The notes under the pieces: generated by a model
Database searches by the model: none
What the model was told of the DNA's origin: nothing
What the model saw: the letters and a program-made list of their open reading frames with translations, nothing else
Part shown: positions 28,305 to 37,715 of the stretch, piece after piece
How the letters are laid out: each line of letters starts with the position of its first letter
How positions within the stretch are numbered: position 1 is the first letter of the stretch
DNA from: Streptomyces sp. NBC_00344
GTDB lineage: Bacteria; Actinomycetota; Actinomycetes; Streptomycetales; Streptomycetaceae
Direction: 5' to 3'
Assembly: GCF_036088315.1 (NCBI RefSeq)
Contig: NZ_CP107996.1
Coordinates: 248,001 to 312,000, forward strand
DNA: 64,000 nucleotides
Program-made: the position numbers and the translations under genes

Positions 28305-28343
28305 ACATGTCAAAACTAGAAGGTCCAGTACCAACATGTCAAT
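28305..28343 (-). promoter_or_regulatory. Promoter with tandem TTGACATGT repeats
   Basis: On the minus strand TTGACATGT occurs at 28335-28343 and again at 28306-28314, 29 bases apart (nearly three helical turns). The first copy can serve as the -35 (TTGACA), with TAGTTT 18 bases further as -10, so a regulator bound to both copies would cover the promoter. It lies about 30 bases upstream of the membrane-protein/carotenoid-oxygenase operon. Confidence 0.5.
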
Positions 28344-28696
28344 AGTGGAATGTGAGAGGTGAGGCGAAGCTGGGCGGCATGAGTCTTCGGCACACGCCGT
28401 CCGGGCCCCCACTCCGAGCGACCCGCCTGCGGTTATGCCCCTTGCAACGGTTCGCTGCAGGCCGCCGCGCGCGGAAAATCATGCCAGCAGCGAACAGGTC
28501 GCTCGAGCAACGATACTGACTGCCCATCACGCCATGGAGTCGCGGCACCGCAGTCCGACGACTCGGCCCTGGTCTCCTCTCTCGGACCCGCGGTGGAAGG
28601 CAACTGCCCGCCCTGCCTGCTGACGGTCCCGTTGCATTGCGTCTGCCTCCTCCGTCAAACCGAACGAATAGTCGACGCAGGGGTGGGAGCGTTCAC
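28344..28696. other. Intergenic stretch between the carotenoid operon and a Tn3 relic
   Basis: Nothing recognisable was seen beyond the promoter repeats at its left edge. The composition fits degraded mobile DNA leading into the transposase fragment. Confidence 0.4.
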
Positions 28697-28900
28697 GAGA
28701 AGGTCTTCGAGGCCGGGGTCCGCACTCGGTTCCTGGTCCAGCACCTACATGACCTGGTACACGTCCGGTACGGCGGCAACGACGTGATGATCTACTGGCA
28801 TGCCGAGCGCAAGAACGTCTGCGTCCACTCCCAGCTCAAGAGCTGTTCGCCGTCCGAGGTCGCATCGGCAGCATCCGCCCGTACCGCCCCGACGACACCC
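28697..28900 (+). pseudogene. Tn3-family transposase relic with internal deletion
   Basis: One frame reads [20 protein letters not shown] then [16 protein letters not shown] and SPSEVAS, matching the conserved C-terminal DDE-region segment of Tn3-family transposases. At 28861 another frame continues with [12 protein letters not shown], a segment that lies further downstream in intact proteins, so an internal piece is missing and the frame is shifted. No terminal repeats or resolvase were found nearby. Confidence 0.75.
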
Positions 28901-28958
28901 CGGCCGGCCGGCGACCGCGCCGGAACAGCGACAGGCACCAGGTCCCAGCCGTCCTCGG

Positions 28959-29870
28959 TCAAGCCGGCAAGGGACCGTGACCCACCTCAGGCAGCAGAGC
29001 GTCCTCAAGCCGTGACAGCTCCTCCGTACTCAGCGTGAGCTCCGCAGCCTTGACCGAGTCGGTGATGGAGGGCGGGCGGCTGGCTCCCGGTACCGGGATC
29101 ACTGCCGGGGAGCGGGCGAGCAGCCAGGCCAGGGCGATCTGCTGCGGGCTGACGCCGCGCTCGGCTGCGATGTGGTGGAAGGGGGTGCCGACCGGGGTGT
29201 GGCCTGAGGGGCCGTCAAGGGAGCTGCGGGCAATACCACCGAGTGGGCTCCACGGCAGAAAGGCGAGACCGAGCTGGGTGCTCAGCCGCAGCTCGGGCTC
29301 GCTGTCGCGGACGGCGGGCGAGTACTGGTTTTGCACGGAGACGAGGCCGTCACCGAGGATCTGATGCGCCTGGCAGATCTGCGCGGTGGTGACGTTGGAG
29401 ATTCCCGCGGCGCGGATCGTGCCGGCGTCGAGCAGCTCGCTCAGCGCGCCGACGGACTCTGCCCAGGGCACGGCCGGGTCCGGCTTGTGCAGCTGGTACA
29501 GGCCGATGGTCCCGACGCCCAGACGCTTGGCGGAGGCCTCGGCAGCTTGCTTGAGGTGTGCGGGGGTGGCGGTGACGGTCCAGCTGCCGTCGCCGGGGCG
29601 GCCGCGGCCGCCCTTGGTGGCGACCAGGACGCCGGAGGTGTCGCCGCCGTAGCGGGCCAGGGCGCGGGCGATCAGGAGCTCGTTGTGGCCCACCTCGTCG
29701 GCGTGCCACTGATAGCTGTCGGCGGTGTCGATGAGCGTGACGCCGGCGTCGAGGGCGGCGTGGACGGTGGCGATGGCCCGCGCCTCGTCCGGGCGGTGCT
29801 CGATGGACAGCGGCATGGCGCCCAGGCCGATGGCGCTGACGGCGGTGTCTGCGATGGTGCGGTACTGCAT
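28959..29870 (-). CDS. Aldo/keto reductase
   Basis: The 303-residue NADPH-dependent TIM-barrel reductase shows the catalytic set: Asp and Tyr in [19 protein letters not shown], Lys in [10 protein letters not shown] and His in [13 protein letters not shown]. The C-terminal [12 protein letters not shown] binds the cofactor phosphate. GAGGAG lies about 10 bases before the ATG. It begins 13 bases after the epimerase gene stop, so the two form an operon next to a divergent LysR gene. Substrate is unknown. Confidence 0.92.
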   Translation of the reverse strand: MQYRTIADTAVSAIGLGAMPLSIEHRPDEARAIATVHAALDAGVTLIDTADSYQWHADEVGHNELLIARALARYGGDTSGVLVATKGGRGRPGDGSWTVTATPAHLKQAAEASAKRLGVGTIGLYQLHKPDPAVPWAESVGALSELLDAGTIRAAGISNVTTAQICQAHQILGDGLVSVQNQYSPAVRDSEPELRLSTQLGLAFLPWSPLGGIARSSLDGPSGHTPVGTPFHHIAAERGVSPQQIALAWLLARSPAVIPVPGASRPPSITDSVKAAELTLSTEELSRLEDALLPEVGHGPLPA

Positions 29871-29883
29871 GGCGACGTGCTCC

Positions 29884-30822
29884 TCAGGCGGTGGGTGACG
29901 GCTCGGAGGTAAGGGCTTCGGCGACGGCGCCGGGCAGCCATTCGGTGGCGCGGGAGAACGAAAAGCCCAGCTCCTTCGCGCGGGCGTTGCTCATGGCGTA
30001 GTGGCGGTCGAAGGAGAAGGGCGAAGCTTCCTCGCCCGCCGGGACGGTCCGGTAGACGGGCTCCCGGCCGGCCTGCGCTGCGATGATCTCGGCGAGGTCG
30101 TGTACGTCGAGCGGGCCGTCGGAGCAGGCGTTGATCGGACCGGTGAAGTCGGCCGTGGTCGCCCACAGCAGCAGGTCCGCCAGCTCCTCGTAGTGGATGA
30201 AGACCGTGGGGAGCGCCCTCGTGTGAACAGTGATCGCCCCGCCCCGGGCAATGTGCGCGGCGTAGTGCGCCAGCCGGCCGGTGAACTCCTGCGCACCACC
30301 GCCCAGCACGTGGGCGCTGCGCACGGAGGAGAACGCGAAGCTGCCGGCTCGGGTGAAGACGGCCTCCGCCTGGCGCTTGCCCTCGGCGTAGTGCGCCTCC
30401 AGGTAGGCGTCGTCGTGCCAGGGCAGGTCCATGGCCACGAGCCAGGCGGCCGGGTCCACGATCTCCTCCGGCACCGGTGTACCCGCCGGCACAGTCTGCA
30501 GCGCGGCGGTCGCCGGATCGTAGACCTCGATCGTGGAGGTCATGACGTAGCGCCGGGTGCGGCCGTCGAATACGCGGGCGGCGATAGCGGCCTGCACGGG
30601 GGTGTAGCAGACCTGATCGACAACCACGTCGAAGGTGCGGGAGCCGAGCGCGGCAGTGAGAGCGGCCTCGTCGTTGCGGTCGACGATGAGGTGCTCAACA
30701 CCGGCGGGCGGCTGGGTGGAACCGCGGTTGATCACAGTGACCTGGTGGCCTGCCGCCTGCAGGTGTTTCACCAGGAGCTTTCCGAAGTACCGGCTTCCGC
30801 CGACGACGCAGATCTTTTCCAT
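29884..30822 (-). CDS. NAD(P)-dependent epimerase/dehydratase family protein
   Basis: The 312-residue extended SDR protein begins with the Rossmann motif VGGSRYFGKLLVKHL, with the variant GGSRYFG replacing GxxGxxG, and has a YAEGK (Y-x3-K) catalytic pair near 148. The C-terminal part (NACSDGPLDVHDLAEIIAAQ) fits sugar-nucleotide or NmrA-like reductases. It is upstream of the aldo/keto reductase on one transcript. The divergent LysR gene starts 72 bases away and is the likely regulator. Confidence 0.88.
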   Translation of the reverse strand: MEKICVVGGSRYFGKLLVKHLQAAGHQVTVINRGSTQPPAGVEHLIVDRNDEAALTAALGSRTFDVVVDQVCYTPVQAAIAARVFDGRTRRYVMTSTIEVYDPATAALQTVPAGTPVPEEIVDPAAWLVAMDLPWHDDAYLEAHYAEGKRQAEAVFTRAGSFAFSSVRSAHVLGGGAQEFTGRLAHYAAHIARGGAITVHTRALPTVFIHYEELADLLLWATTADFTGPINACSDGPLDVHDLAEIIAAQAGREPVYRTVPAGEEASPFSFDRHYAMSNARAKELGFSFSRATEWLPGAVAEALTSEPSPTA

Positions 30823-30893
30823 GCCCCCATCCTGGATGGTCTACCGTCATCAGCAGAAGTGCCGTCCTACTGGATGCGTATTAAGGAAAACTG

Positions 30894-31796
30894 TTGATTG
30901 ATATGCAGCGGCTTCGCGTCCTGCGGGCGGTGGCGGAGCACGGCAGCTTCAACCAGGCGGCCATGGCTCTCCGCCTCACCCCTTCGGCCATCTCTCAGCA
31001 CGTGGCCATACTGGAGCGCAGCCTCGGCGCTCAGGTCGTCGCCCGCAGCACCCGCGGCGTCACTCTCACTCAGGCCGGCCAGATCATGGTCGGCGCCGCC
31101 GAATCCATCGCCGCAGAGCTCGAACACGCACAACAGCAGGTGAACCAACTCAGCACGGGGCGCGTACAGCTCACCATCGCCACCTTCACCAGCGGCGGCA
31201 GGCTCCTGCTGCCCACCGCTCTCGCCCGGCTCAGGGCAGCCCATCCCCGTACCGTGCTCCACGTCAGGGAGGGCGAACCCGAGAGCACTCTGCCGCTCGT
31301 CCGCCAGGGCGCCGTGGACCTCGCACTCGCCTACCACTTCGACGGCCCGCTACCCATTGGGCCGGGCCCCACTTCCGGCCTGGAGTGGACCCCACTCCTG
31401 GAAGACCCCCTGCACGTCGTCCTGCCGGAGAGGCATCGACTCGCCGGAAGCGACGTGCTCGACCTCGCCGAGCTGGCAGCCGAACCCTGGGTGCTCGGCT
31501 GCCTCAAGACCGAGGCGTACCTTCGCCGCTTCGCCGAGCGCGCCGGCTTCGACCCGGAAGTGCGAGGCACCACCACCGACTACTTCTTCGCCCGCTCCCT
31601 CGTCGCCGCAGGCATGGGAATCTCCTTGATCCCCTCCATCGCGCTCACCCCGGAGATCCCTGGCCTGCGCACCGTCCCGATCAAGCCGCCGGTGCCGATC
31701 CGGCACATCGGCGTCGCCGCAATCAGCCGAAACGACCGGCCCCACGTCACGACACTAATCCAAGCCCTTCGTGAGCAGGCGGTGCACCGGCACTAA
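30894..31796 (+). CDS. LysR-family transcriptional regulator
   Basis: The 300-residue protein has the LysR helix-turn-helix (FNQAAMALRLTPSAISQHVA) at about 22-42 and a periplasmic-binding-like effector domain. The TTG at 30894 is used because AAGGAAAA sits at correct spacing and the resulting MIDMQRLRVLRAVAEHGSF is the usual family N-terminus; ATG 30903 is an alternative. It is divergent from the epimerase/aldo-keto reductase operon, the classical LysR arrangement. Confidence 0.93.
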   Translation: MIDMQRLRVLRAVAEHGSFNQAAMALRLTPSAISQHVAILERSLGAQVVARSTRGVTLTQAGQIMVGAAESIAAELEHAQQQVNQLSTGRVQLTIATFTSGGRLLLPTALARLRAAHPRTVLHVREGEPESTLPLVRQGAVDLALAYHFDGPLPIGPGPTSGLEWTPLLEDPLHVVLPERHRLAGSDVLDLAELAAEPWVLGCLKTEAYLRRFAERAGFDPEVRGTTTDYFFARSLVAAGMGISLIPSIALTPEIPGLRTVPIKPPVPIRHIGVAAISRNDRPHVTTLIQALREQAVHRH

Positions 31797-31839
31797 CTTG
31801 ATCTTTAACCTCGGGGGCCCGAAATTCGGGCATCAAGTT
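31795..31839. terminator. Nested hairpin after the LysR gene
   Basis: AACTTGAT (31795-31802) and ATCAAGTT (31832-31839) are perfect outer arms, and the inner GCCCGAAATTCGGGC (31817-31831) is a palindrome with 7-base arms. It overlaps the last bases of the LysR gene and borders the IS630 relic, so it may be a terminator or the end of the element. Confidence 0.55.
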
Positions 31840-31879
31840 GCCTGGGTTCCGGATGTTGTTCTGGGGGCGCCCTTTCGTC

Positions 31880-32132
31880 GAGTTCGTGTTGACTGCTGAC
31901 GAGCGTGATCAGCTGGTCCGTTGGTCGCAGAGGGCATCGAGGTGGGCCGTGCGGGCGTGCATTGTGTAGCGGTGTGCCGAGCCGGACGTTGTGTATGCGG
32001 GGGTCGCCGATGACTTGGGTGTGTCGGCGATGACGGTCGTCAAGTGGCGCGAGCGGTTCGGGGAGTCACGGCTGGAGGGTCTGGCGGACACCGACCGGCC
32101 GGGACGGCCGAAGAGCGGGCTGGCTCTAGCGA
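31880..32132 (+). pseudogene. IS630-family transposase N-terminal fragment
   Basis: A frame reading EFVLTADERDQLVRWSQRAS then a stop (TAG at 31967-31969), and onward LGVSAMTVVKWRERFGESRL and DTDRPGRP, matches the helix-turn-helix and linker of IS630-family transposases. The catalytic domain is absent, so the gene is truncated as well as interrupted. It abuts the DUF4157 gene. Confidence 0.78.
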
Positions 32133-32262
32133 TCGCTTTCGTCTCGTGGCCCAACTCGCAAGAGACGCTGAACGTGCCGACGGGCAAAGAGGGAGGCGCT
32201 TCCCTTGTCCGACACCCTGATGAAGAGGGTGCGGGCACAGGAAGGGCGGTGGCGCCGCGCCT

Positions 32263-33903
32263 TCAGCCTTCCGAATCAATTTCCATTTCGCTGCCCGACT
32301 GTCCCTGGTTCACCGGGTTGCCGTCGCGGTCCGTATCGGAGTCACTGTTCTGATCCCATGTGTACTCACCGGCCTGAGTGAAGCTGATGCGGGTGCCACC
32401 GGCCTTCTCCACCGTCTCATGGAGATACTTGGCGTAGTCCGCGACGCTCTCTTCCTTGTAGTTCTCCATACCCTTGTTCGCTGCCGCACTGGGCCACAAC
32501 GGACCCGGGTACACCTCGAGATCTCCATCTTCCTGCAGTTCCGCGTAGATTTGCGTGAAGCAGACCACACAAGGCCGCTTGACACCGATTGTCTTCTTGG
32601 CGTCGAAGCCGGGCAACGCTGCCAGCCGGCGTTCCGCGTGAAATCCGTCGTCGTCCTTCGAAACATCGTCGGGTACCTTGACCGCAACGGAAGCTATCTC
32701 GCCGTAGTCCCCGGTGTTGTCGGCCGGCGCGTTCGACACCCGGTCCGCCAGCTTTCCGGCGTGGCGCGGGAATCGGTCCGGTGCATCCTGATCACCGACC
32801 GCTTCTATCAATGCCTTCGCGAACGCCCTGCCGGTCTTGTGCTGCCCGGCCAGCCCGCGCAGCAACTCGTTATGGGTGTTCCTGTTGGCCGAGATGTACA
32901 TCGTGCCGTCGATGACAGTGGCCTGCACCTCTTCCGCCGCACTTGCCGACATCGAGGTCAGGTAGTCCTTCGCAAGGGTGGAAATCCATCGCATGCCCTG
33001 CATGGTGCGGTTCCCGGCGTACGATTTCGGCTGCCGGGTGTTATCGCTACCCTTGTATATTTTCTCATTCGCCTTCAGGTTGGCATCCTTGTTTTCCTTC
33101 GGAGCGTTCGTGAGGTGCACGGTTTTGTTCTGCGCGCCGCCGTAGGCCTGCCATCCGTGTGTATGGGTGAGTGCGCTGACCAGCAGATCCTTCGCCGACT
33201 GGCTCGTTGCACGGCTTTTCCCTGTGCGCTTCGGCGCTTTGGGCATGCGCTGCAGCGTCTGAGCACCGGCAGAGCGCACCGCCGGGGCGGACGCCTCGGC
33301 CGCTCGCTGCAGCGGGGGCGCCTCACTCATCGCACGCCGCGCGTTCGCCTCGGCCTCGCGCTCGAACCGGTCGGACGGGTCGGAGACCCTCAGGCCCGAG
33401 CCGTTGTCCGTGCCCGTGACAGGCCCTTGACGCTGCTGGATCACATGGGTCAACTCGTGGGCCAGGGTGTGCTTGTCACCTCCGCCGTCACCGATGACGA
33501 CATGACTGCCGGAGGTGTAGGCGCGGGCACCGATCTCGGCGGCCGATGCGCCGGCGGCACTGTCATCGTGCACACGCACGTCGGAGAAGTCGGCGCCGAG
33601 CCGGGTCTCCATCTCGGTACGGATGTCGGTAGCGAGCGGCCGCCCCGACCCGCTCAGCACATCGTGGACAGCGGATCGCTGCACCGCCGGCTGCTCGTGG
33701 GCGCAGCCGTCGCCGTGGCGGTGTTCCTCCTGGACGTATTGGTGGCCGGTGCTCCGGAGCATCTGAACGACGGCTGCGTTGCCAACGGCCCCTTGCAGAG
33801 CGAGGATGCCCGGGACGGGGCCACGGGTGTTGGTCACCGGTCCACGAGCGGATGTCCGTCCGCTCTGGTCCTGGTCCTGCCGGGTCTTGTCCTGGTCGTG
33901 CAC
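32263..33903 (-). CDS. eCIS-associated DUF4157 protein with C-terminal deaminase-like toxin domain
   Basis: The 546-residue protein starts at GTG 33903 behind an excellent ribosome-binding site (AGGAGG, 5-6 bases). Residues about 80-160 form the DUF4157 (eCIS core) domain with the zinc-peptidase motif HELTH at 149-153. A linker follows, and the C-terminal part has HAE at 422-424 and PCVVC at 444-448, the zinc-binding pattern of the nucleic-acid deaminase fold. DUF4157 proteins are typical cargo of extracellular contractile injection systems, so this is probably an injected toxin that deaminates nucleic acid or nucleotides. The C-terminal region is lower in GC and borders an IS630 relic, suggesting toxin-domain exchange. 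No immunity gene was recognised. Confidence 0.78.
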   Translation of the reverse strand: MHDQDKTRQDQDQSGRTSARGPVTNTRGPVPGILALQGAVGNAAVVQMLRSTGHQYVQEEHRHGDGCAHEQPAVQRSAVHDVLSGSGRPLATDIRTEMETRLGADFSDVRVHDDSAAGASAAEIGARAYTSGSHVVIGDGGGDKHTLAHELTHVIQQRQGPVTGTDNGSGLRVSDPSDRFEREAEANARRAMSEAPPLQRAAEASAPAVRSAGAQTLQRMPKAPKRTGKSRATSQSAKDLLVSALTHTHGWQAYGGAQNKTVHLTNAPKENKDANLKANEKIYKGSDNTRQPKSYAGNRTMQGMRWISTLAKDYLTSMSASAAEEVQATVIDGTMYISANRNTHNELLRGLAGQHKTGRAFAKALIEAVGDQDAPDRFPRHAGKLADRVSNAPADNTGDYGEIASVAVKVPDDVSKDDDGFHAERRLAALPGFDAKKTIGVKRPCVVCFTQIYAELQEDGDLEVYPGPLWPSAAANKGMENYKEESVADYAKYLHETVEKAGGTRISFTQAGEYTWDQNSDSDTDRDGNPVNQGQSGSEMEIDSEG

Positions 33904-34431
33904 AGGGTCCTCCTGCCGATGGGGCACAGCCCTTCTACATAAGGCCACAACCGGCTCCACCACCAGGTCCCCGAGGGCAGCGTCAAACGGTCCAACGGAC
34001 ATCGCGCCTGCACCAACGGGCGCCTCCTTCGGAGACCTTGCCCCTCCGGCTTCCCGTGCGGCCCCTTCAGCCGGGCAAGTCCCCGCGGTCGCGCGCCTCT
34101 CATCCATCTCAGCCGGTCTGCGAACGCTGTGAAGAAACCCGTCCGCCGTCACACACCCGGCCGATCACCGGGGACGCGGGTTGGCGGCACTCCTGGGCCA
34201 CCGCCGGCATGCAACCATCACCGGCGTACACGTGAACCCGCCAGCCACATCAGCATGAACCCGAGAACCACACGCCTTCGGATCGGTCAACAACTGTACT
34301 CCGCATGGAGTGTTGGTCTCGATCCGCCGGTTCCCTTCCTGCGGAACGAGCCCCCCGGGTCGGCGTTCGCGGGCCTGCCGCCGTGCGTTTCCGGAGGCAC
34401 CGGGCGCCCTGCACCCGGCCGCCAGGTCCCG
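33904..34431. other. Intergenic region upstream of the DUF4157 gene
   Basis: No gene is supported. It must hold the promoter of the DUF4157 gene. A short inverted repeat ACTCC/GGAGT lies near 34302-34315. The downstream side borders the stop of the GH3 gene. Confidence 0.4.
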
Positions 34432-35907
34432 TCAGCCGACCAGACGTTCGACAGTCGCTTGGGCGTTGACCCTGCCCGATCCGTAGGTGACCACGGTGTT
34501 GCGCGCCAGCGATTCCACCTCATGTGGCCAGCCAGTGAGAACCACGACCGCATCGGGGCGCCGGCGCACCAGCTCGGCAAGAAGTGGCATGTCCCCGCCG
34601 TCACGATGCGGATCGCGGGAGATGACGACCAGCGGTCGCCCTTGCGCACCCCGCAGCGCGCTGTCGGCACGTTGCACGGTCGGCCCGGGAGGTGGAGAAC
34701 CGGTGGCCGAAAGGCCGGGCAGCGCTCGGGCGAGGAGCTTCTGCACATGGGGTGCGTGACGCCCTGCTGCATGATTGATCCGCTGCCGGAGGTCGACGAC
34801 GTGCGGTGCCGACGTGAGACGCACATCGCCCCGCACGGACAGCGCCGCACGGGCCACCGAGAGAGCCATGTCACGCTCGTCCTGAGGAACTTCGACCGTC
34901 CTGGCGCGGCCGATCCATTCCGCCAGCTCCCCGGCTCGCCGTGCGGCGTCGGCCAGGCGGGCCGTGGGGAGCCGGCCGCTGGAGACGGCGTCCAGCAACG
35001 CGTCGCGAGCGGTGAGATAGGCGGCCTCGTCATCGGACCCGACGGGGTTGCCCAGACACAGCAGATCGGCGCCGGCGGACACGGCCTGTACGCAGGCCGG
35101 GCCGAACCCCGGATCGCGGGCCACGGCACCCATGTCCAGCGCGTCGGTGACGATCGCACCGGTGAAACCCAGTTCCTCGCGTGCCAGTCTGGTGACTTCG
35201 GGATTGAGCGACGCGGGGGCGTCGCCCAGAGCAGGCACCCTGATGTGTGCGGTCATCAGACACCTGGTGCCCGCGTCGATCGCGGCGGCGAAGGGCAGCA
35301 GGTCCCTGCGTCTCAGCAGACCGAGTCCGGCGTCGACCTGCGGCAGGTCGAGGTGCGAGTCGACAGTGGTGTCACCGTGACCGGGAAAGTGCTTGGTGCA
35401 GGCGGCGACGCCTGCCGACTGGAGGCCGGTGACATAGGCGGCGGTATGCCTGGCCACCATGGGGGCATGCGCGCCGAACGCCCGTACTCCGATCACCGGG
35501 TTGTCCGGATCGGCGTTGACGTCCGCGTCGGGCGCGAGGTTCAGGCCGATACCTGCCAGGCGCAGATCGCGGCCCATGCCACGGGCCAGCCGTTCGGTGA
35601 GAGCGGGGTCGTCCACCTGGCCGAGCGCCCCATTGCCGGGATACGAGGAGCCCTGTGCGGCCTCGATCCGGGTGACGTCACCGCCCTCCTCGTCGCCGGC
35701 GATGATCAGGTCACCCCGCCGCCCGTGCAGCAGGCCCGACAGAGCTGCTGCCGTCGCCAGGTCCGGCACGTTGTGCGCGAAGTACACGACTCCGGCCAGG
35801 CCGTCGTCGATCGCCCGGAGCAGCCAGGCCGGTGGCTCCGTGCCGTGGAAGCCCGGCAGCAGGACGCCGTTGACCTGACGCAGCAACTGACGCTCGCGGG
35901 CGTTCAC
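34432..35907 (-). CDS. Glycoside hydrolase family 3, NagZ-like beta-N-acetylhexosaminidase
   Basis: The 491-residue protein has the GH3 barrel with the NagZ signature KHFPGHGDTTVDSH at 172-185, whose Asp-His pair acts as acid/base, and the likely nucleophile D255 in VTDALDMGAV. It should release beta-linked GlcNAc from peptidoglycan fragments. There is no signal peptide, so it works in the cytosol on imported material. Its GTG start overlaps the permease stop by 4 bases (35904-35907), so import and hydrolysis are translationally coupled. An anhydro-MurNAc kinase gene lies upstream of the transporter. Confidence 0.9.
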   Translation of the reverse strand: MNARERQLLRQVNGVLLPGFHGTEPPAWLLRAIDDGLAGVVYFAHNVPDLATAAALSGLLHGRRGDLIIAGDEEGGDVTRIEAAQGSSYPGNGALGQVDDPALTERLARGMGRDLRLAGIGLNLAPDADVNADPDNPVIGVRAFGAHAPMVARHTAAYVTGLQSAGVAACTKHFPGHGDTTVDSHLDLPQVDAGLGLLRRRDLLPFAAAIDAGTRCLMTAHIRVPALGDAPASLNPEVTRLAREELGFTGAIVTDALDMGAVARDPGFGPACVQAVSAGADLLCLGNPVGSDDEAAYLTARDALLDAVSSGRLPTARLADAARRAGELAEWIGRARTVEVPQDERDMALSVARAALSVRGDVRLTSAPHVVDLRQRINHAAGRHAPHVQKLLARALPGLSATGSPPPGPTVQRADSALRGAQGRPLVVISRDPHRDGGDMPLLAELVRRRPDAVVVLTGWPHEVESLARNTVVTYGSGRVNAQATVERLVG

Positions 35908-36731
35908 CCCTTCACCGCACCAGCTGCGAGTCCGGAGGCCAGGCGTCGCTGGACGATGACGAAGAAGACCAGGACCGGCAGGGTGATGAGGGTGGAGGCG
36001 GCCATGACCGGTCCCCAGGCCGTGGAGTTCTCGCCGAAGAACTGGAACAGCCCCACCGCCGCCGTGTACTGGGAACTGTCCTTCATGAACGTGTAGGCGA
36101 AGACGAACTCGTTCCAGGCGGTGATGAACGCGAACACGCTGGTCGCCACGAGACCGGGAGCGACGAGCGGCAGGAGCACCGACCAGAACATCCGCGGCCA
36201 GGAGCACCCGTCCAGATAGGCCGCTTCCTCCACCTCCTTGGGCACGGTGGCGACGAAGCCGCGCAGTGTCCAGATCGCGAATGGCAGTGACAAGGCGATG
36301 TAGACGACGGTCAGACCGAGCAGACTGTTCAGCAGGTCGTAGTCACGCATCTGCAGAAACAGCGGGATGACGAGGGCCTCCAACGGCACCATCTGGACGA
36401 TCAGCACCAGGATCAGCACCGAAGTGCGGAACCGGAAGCGGAAGCGGGCGACGGCGACCGCGGCGAACAGCGCGAGCAGACCGGCCACGACGATCGTGCC
36501 GAACCCGACCAGGAGCGAATTCAGCAGGAAAGGGCCGAAGTTCCCCTGGTCGAAGATGTATCTGAAGTGTTTGAAGCTGATGCCGCTCGGCAGCAGGTCG
36601 GCACCACGAGTGACCGCGTTCGGGTCAAGGGCGGTGGTGACCATCCAGTACACCGGGAACAGGCTGAACACCAGGAGCGCGACAACGGCTAGGGGAAGCC
36701 CGATACGCGAGAAGGTCGTCGTCCGCTTCAC
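35904..36731 (-). CDS. Carbohydrate ABC transporter permease (MalG type)
   Basis: The 275-residue protein has six predicted helices and the EAA-type loop EVEEAAYLDGCSWPRMFWSV, which docks the ATPase. It starts with GTG at 36731, overlapping the other permease's stop by 4 bases (GTGA), and its own stop overlaps the GH3 start. No ATPase gene is in the cluster; the shared MsiK-type ATPase usual in Streptomyces probably energises it. Confidence 0.92.
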   Translation of the reverse strand: MKRTTTFSRIGLPLAVVALLVFSLFPVYWMVTTALDPNAVTRGADLLPSGISFKHFRYIFDQGNFGPFLLNSLLVGFGTIVVAGLLALFAAVAVARFRFRFRTSVLILVLIVQMVPLEALVIPLFLQMRDYDLLNSLLGLTVVYIALSLPFAIWTLRGFVATVPKEVEEAAYLDGCSWPRMFWSVLLPLVAPGLVATSVFAFITAWNEFVFAYTFMKDSSQYTAAVGLFQFFGENSTAWGPVMAASTLITLPVLVFFVIVQRRLASGLAAGAVKG

Positions 36732-37639
36732 AGCTCGTCACTTTCCTTGAAGAGCGTACGGATGTAAACAACCGTGATCGCGAGGAGCAGCAGGGTGAGC
36801 AGAACAGCAGTTGCCGCTCCCATACCGTAGTCGTTCTGTGCGAACGCCCTCTGGTAGGACCAGACACCGAGGTTGTAGACATCTTCGTTGCTGCCACTGC
36901 CACCGGGCATCAGATAGATCTGGGTGAAGACCTTGAAGTCCCAGATGGTCGACAGAATGGTGACCACCAGGAAAATCGGCCGGATGGTCGGCACCGTGAT
37001 TTTCCAGAACCGCTGCCAGGCATTCGCCCCGTCGATCATCCCCGCTTCGTAGAGCTCTCTGGGAATGGTCAGCAGGCCGGCGAGCACCGTGATGGCGACG
37101 AACGGGAAACCGTGGTGGACGACGTTCACGGTGGCTATGGCGAAAAATGAGAGCCGGTCGGTGAACCAGTTCGTGGTGTCCGGATCGATCAGTCCCAGGG
37201 AGCCGGCGAAATGGCTCATCATGCCGTCGCTCGGCGAGAAGAGCCAGATCCAGACGTACGTTCCGGTGACGGCGGGCATGGCCCAGGCGGCCATGATCGC
37301 GGTGGAGCAGATGACCCGCCAGAACGGGCCAAGGCGTTGCAGCAGCAGCGCGGCCAGGGTGCCGAGGGCGACGGTCAGGCCCACGCAGGCGGTGGCGAAG
37401 ACAACGGTGTTGGGCAGCACCGTCTTCCACAGCCGCGGGTCGGCGAAGAGCTCCCGGTAGTGGCTGATGCCGGTGAAGGTGGCGACACCACCGCCGAACT
37501 TGACCTGGTAGTCCTGGAACGACAGCAGGACGACCTTGACCAGCGGCCACAACAGCAGGCCCGCGAGTACCACGAGGGCCGGGGTCAACAGCACCCAGGG
37601 ACGCGCTGTGGAGATCAGTCGTCTGCGGCGCGCGGTCAC
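36728..37639 (-). CDS. Carbohydrate ABC transporter permease (MalF type)
   Basis: The protein is about 303 residues from GTG 37639, chosen because GAGG lies 6-7 bases upstream and VTARRRRLISTARPWVLLTP is a typical permease N-terminus. A TTG overlapping the binding-protein gene would lengthen it. The EAA loop is IPRELYEAGMIDGANAWQRF. It pairs with the second permease and with the lipoprotein encoded just upstream. Confidence 0.9.
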   Translation of the reverse strand: MTARRRRLISTARPWVLLTPALVVLAGLLLWPLVKVVLLSFQDYQVKFGGGVATFTGISHYRELFADPRLWKTVLPNTVVFATACVGLTVALGTLAALLLQRLGPFWRVICSTAIMAAWAMPAVTGTYVWIWLFSPSDGMMSHFAGSLGLIDPDTTNWFTDRLSFFAIATVNVVHHGFPFVAITVLAGLLTIPRELYEAGMIDGANAWQRFWKITVPTIRPIFLVVTILSTIWDFKVFTQIYLMPGGSGSNEDVYNLGVWSYQRAFAQNDYGMGAATAVLLTLLLLAITVVYIRTLFKESDEL

Positions 37640-37715
37640 CGTGCGCCTCGGGCCACGGGGCCGCGGCGACTCCTCGGCGGGGGTCGTCGCGGCCGCGCGG
37701 CCTTGCGGAGTGGCT

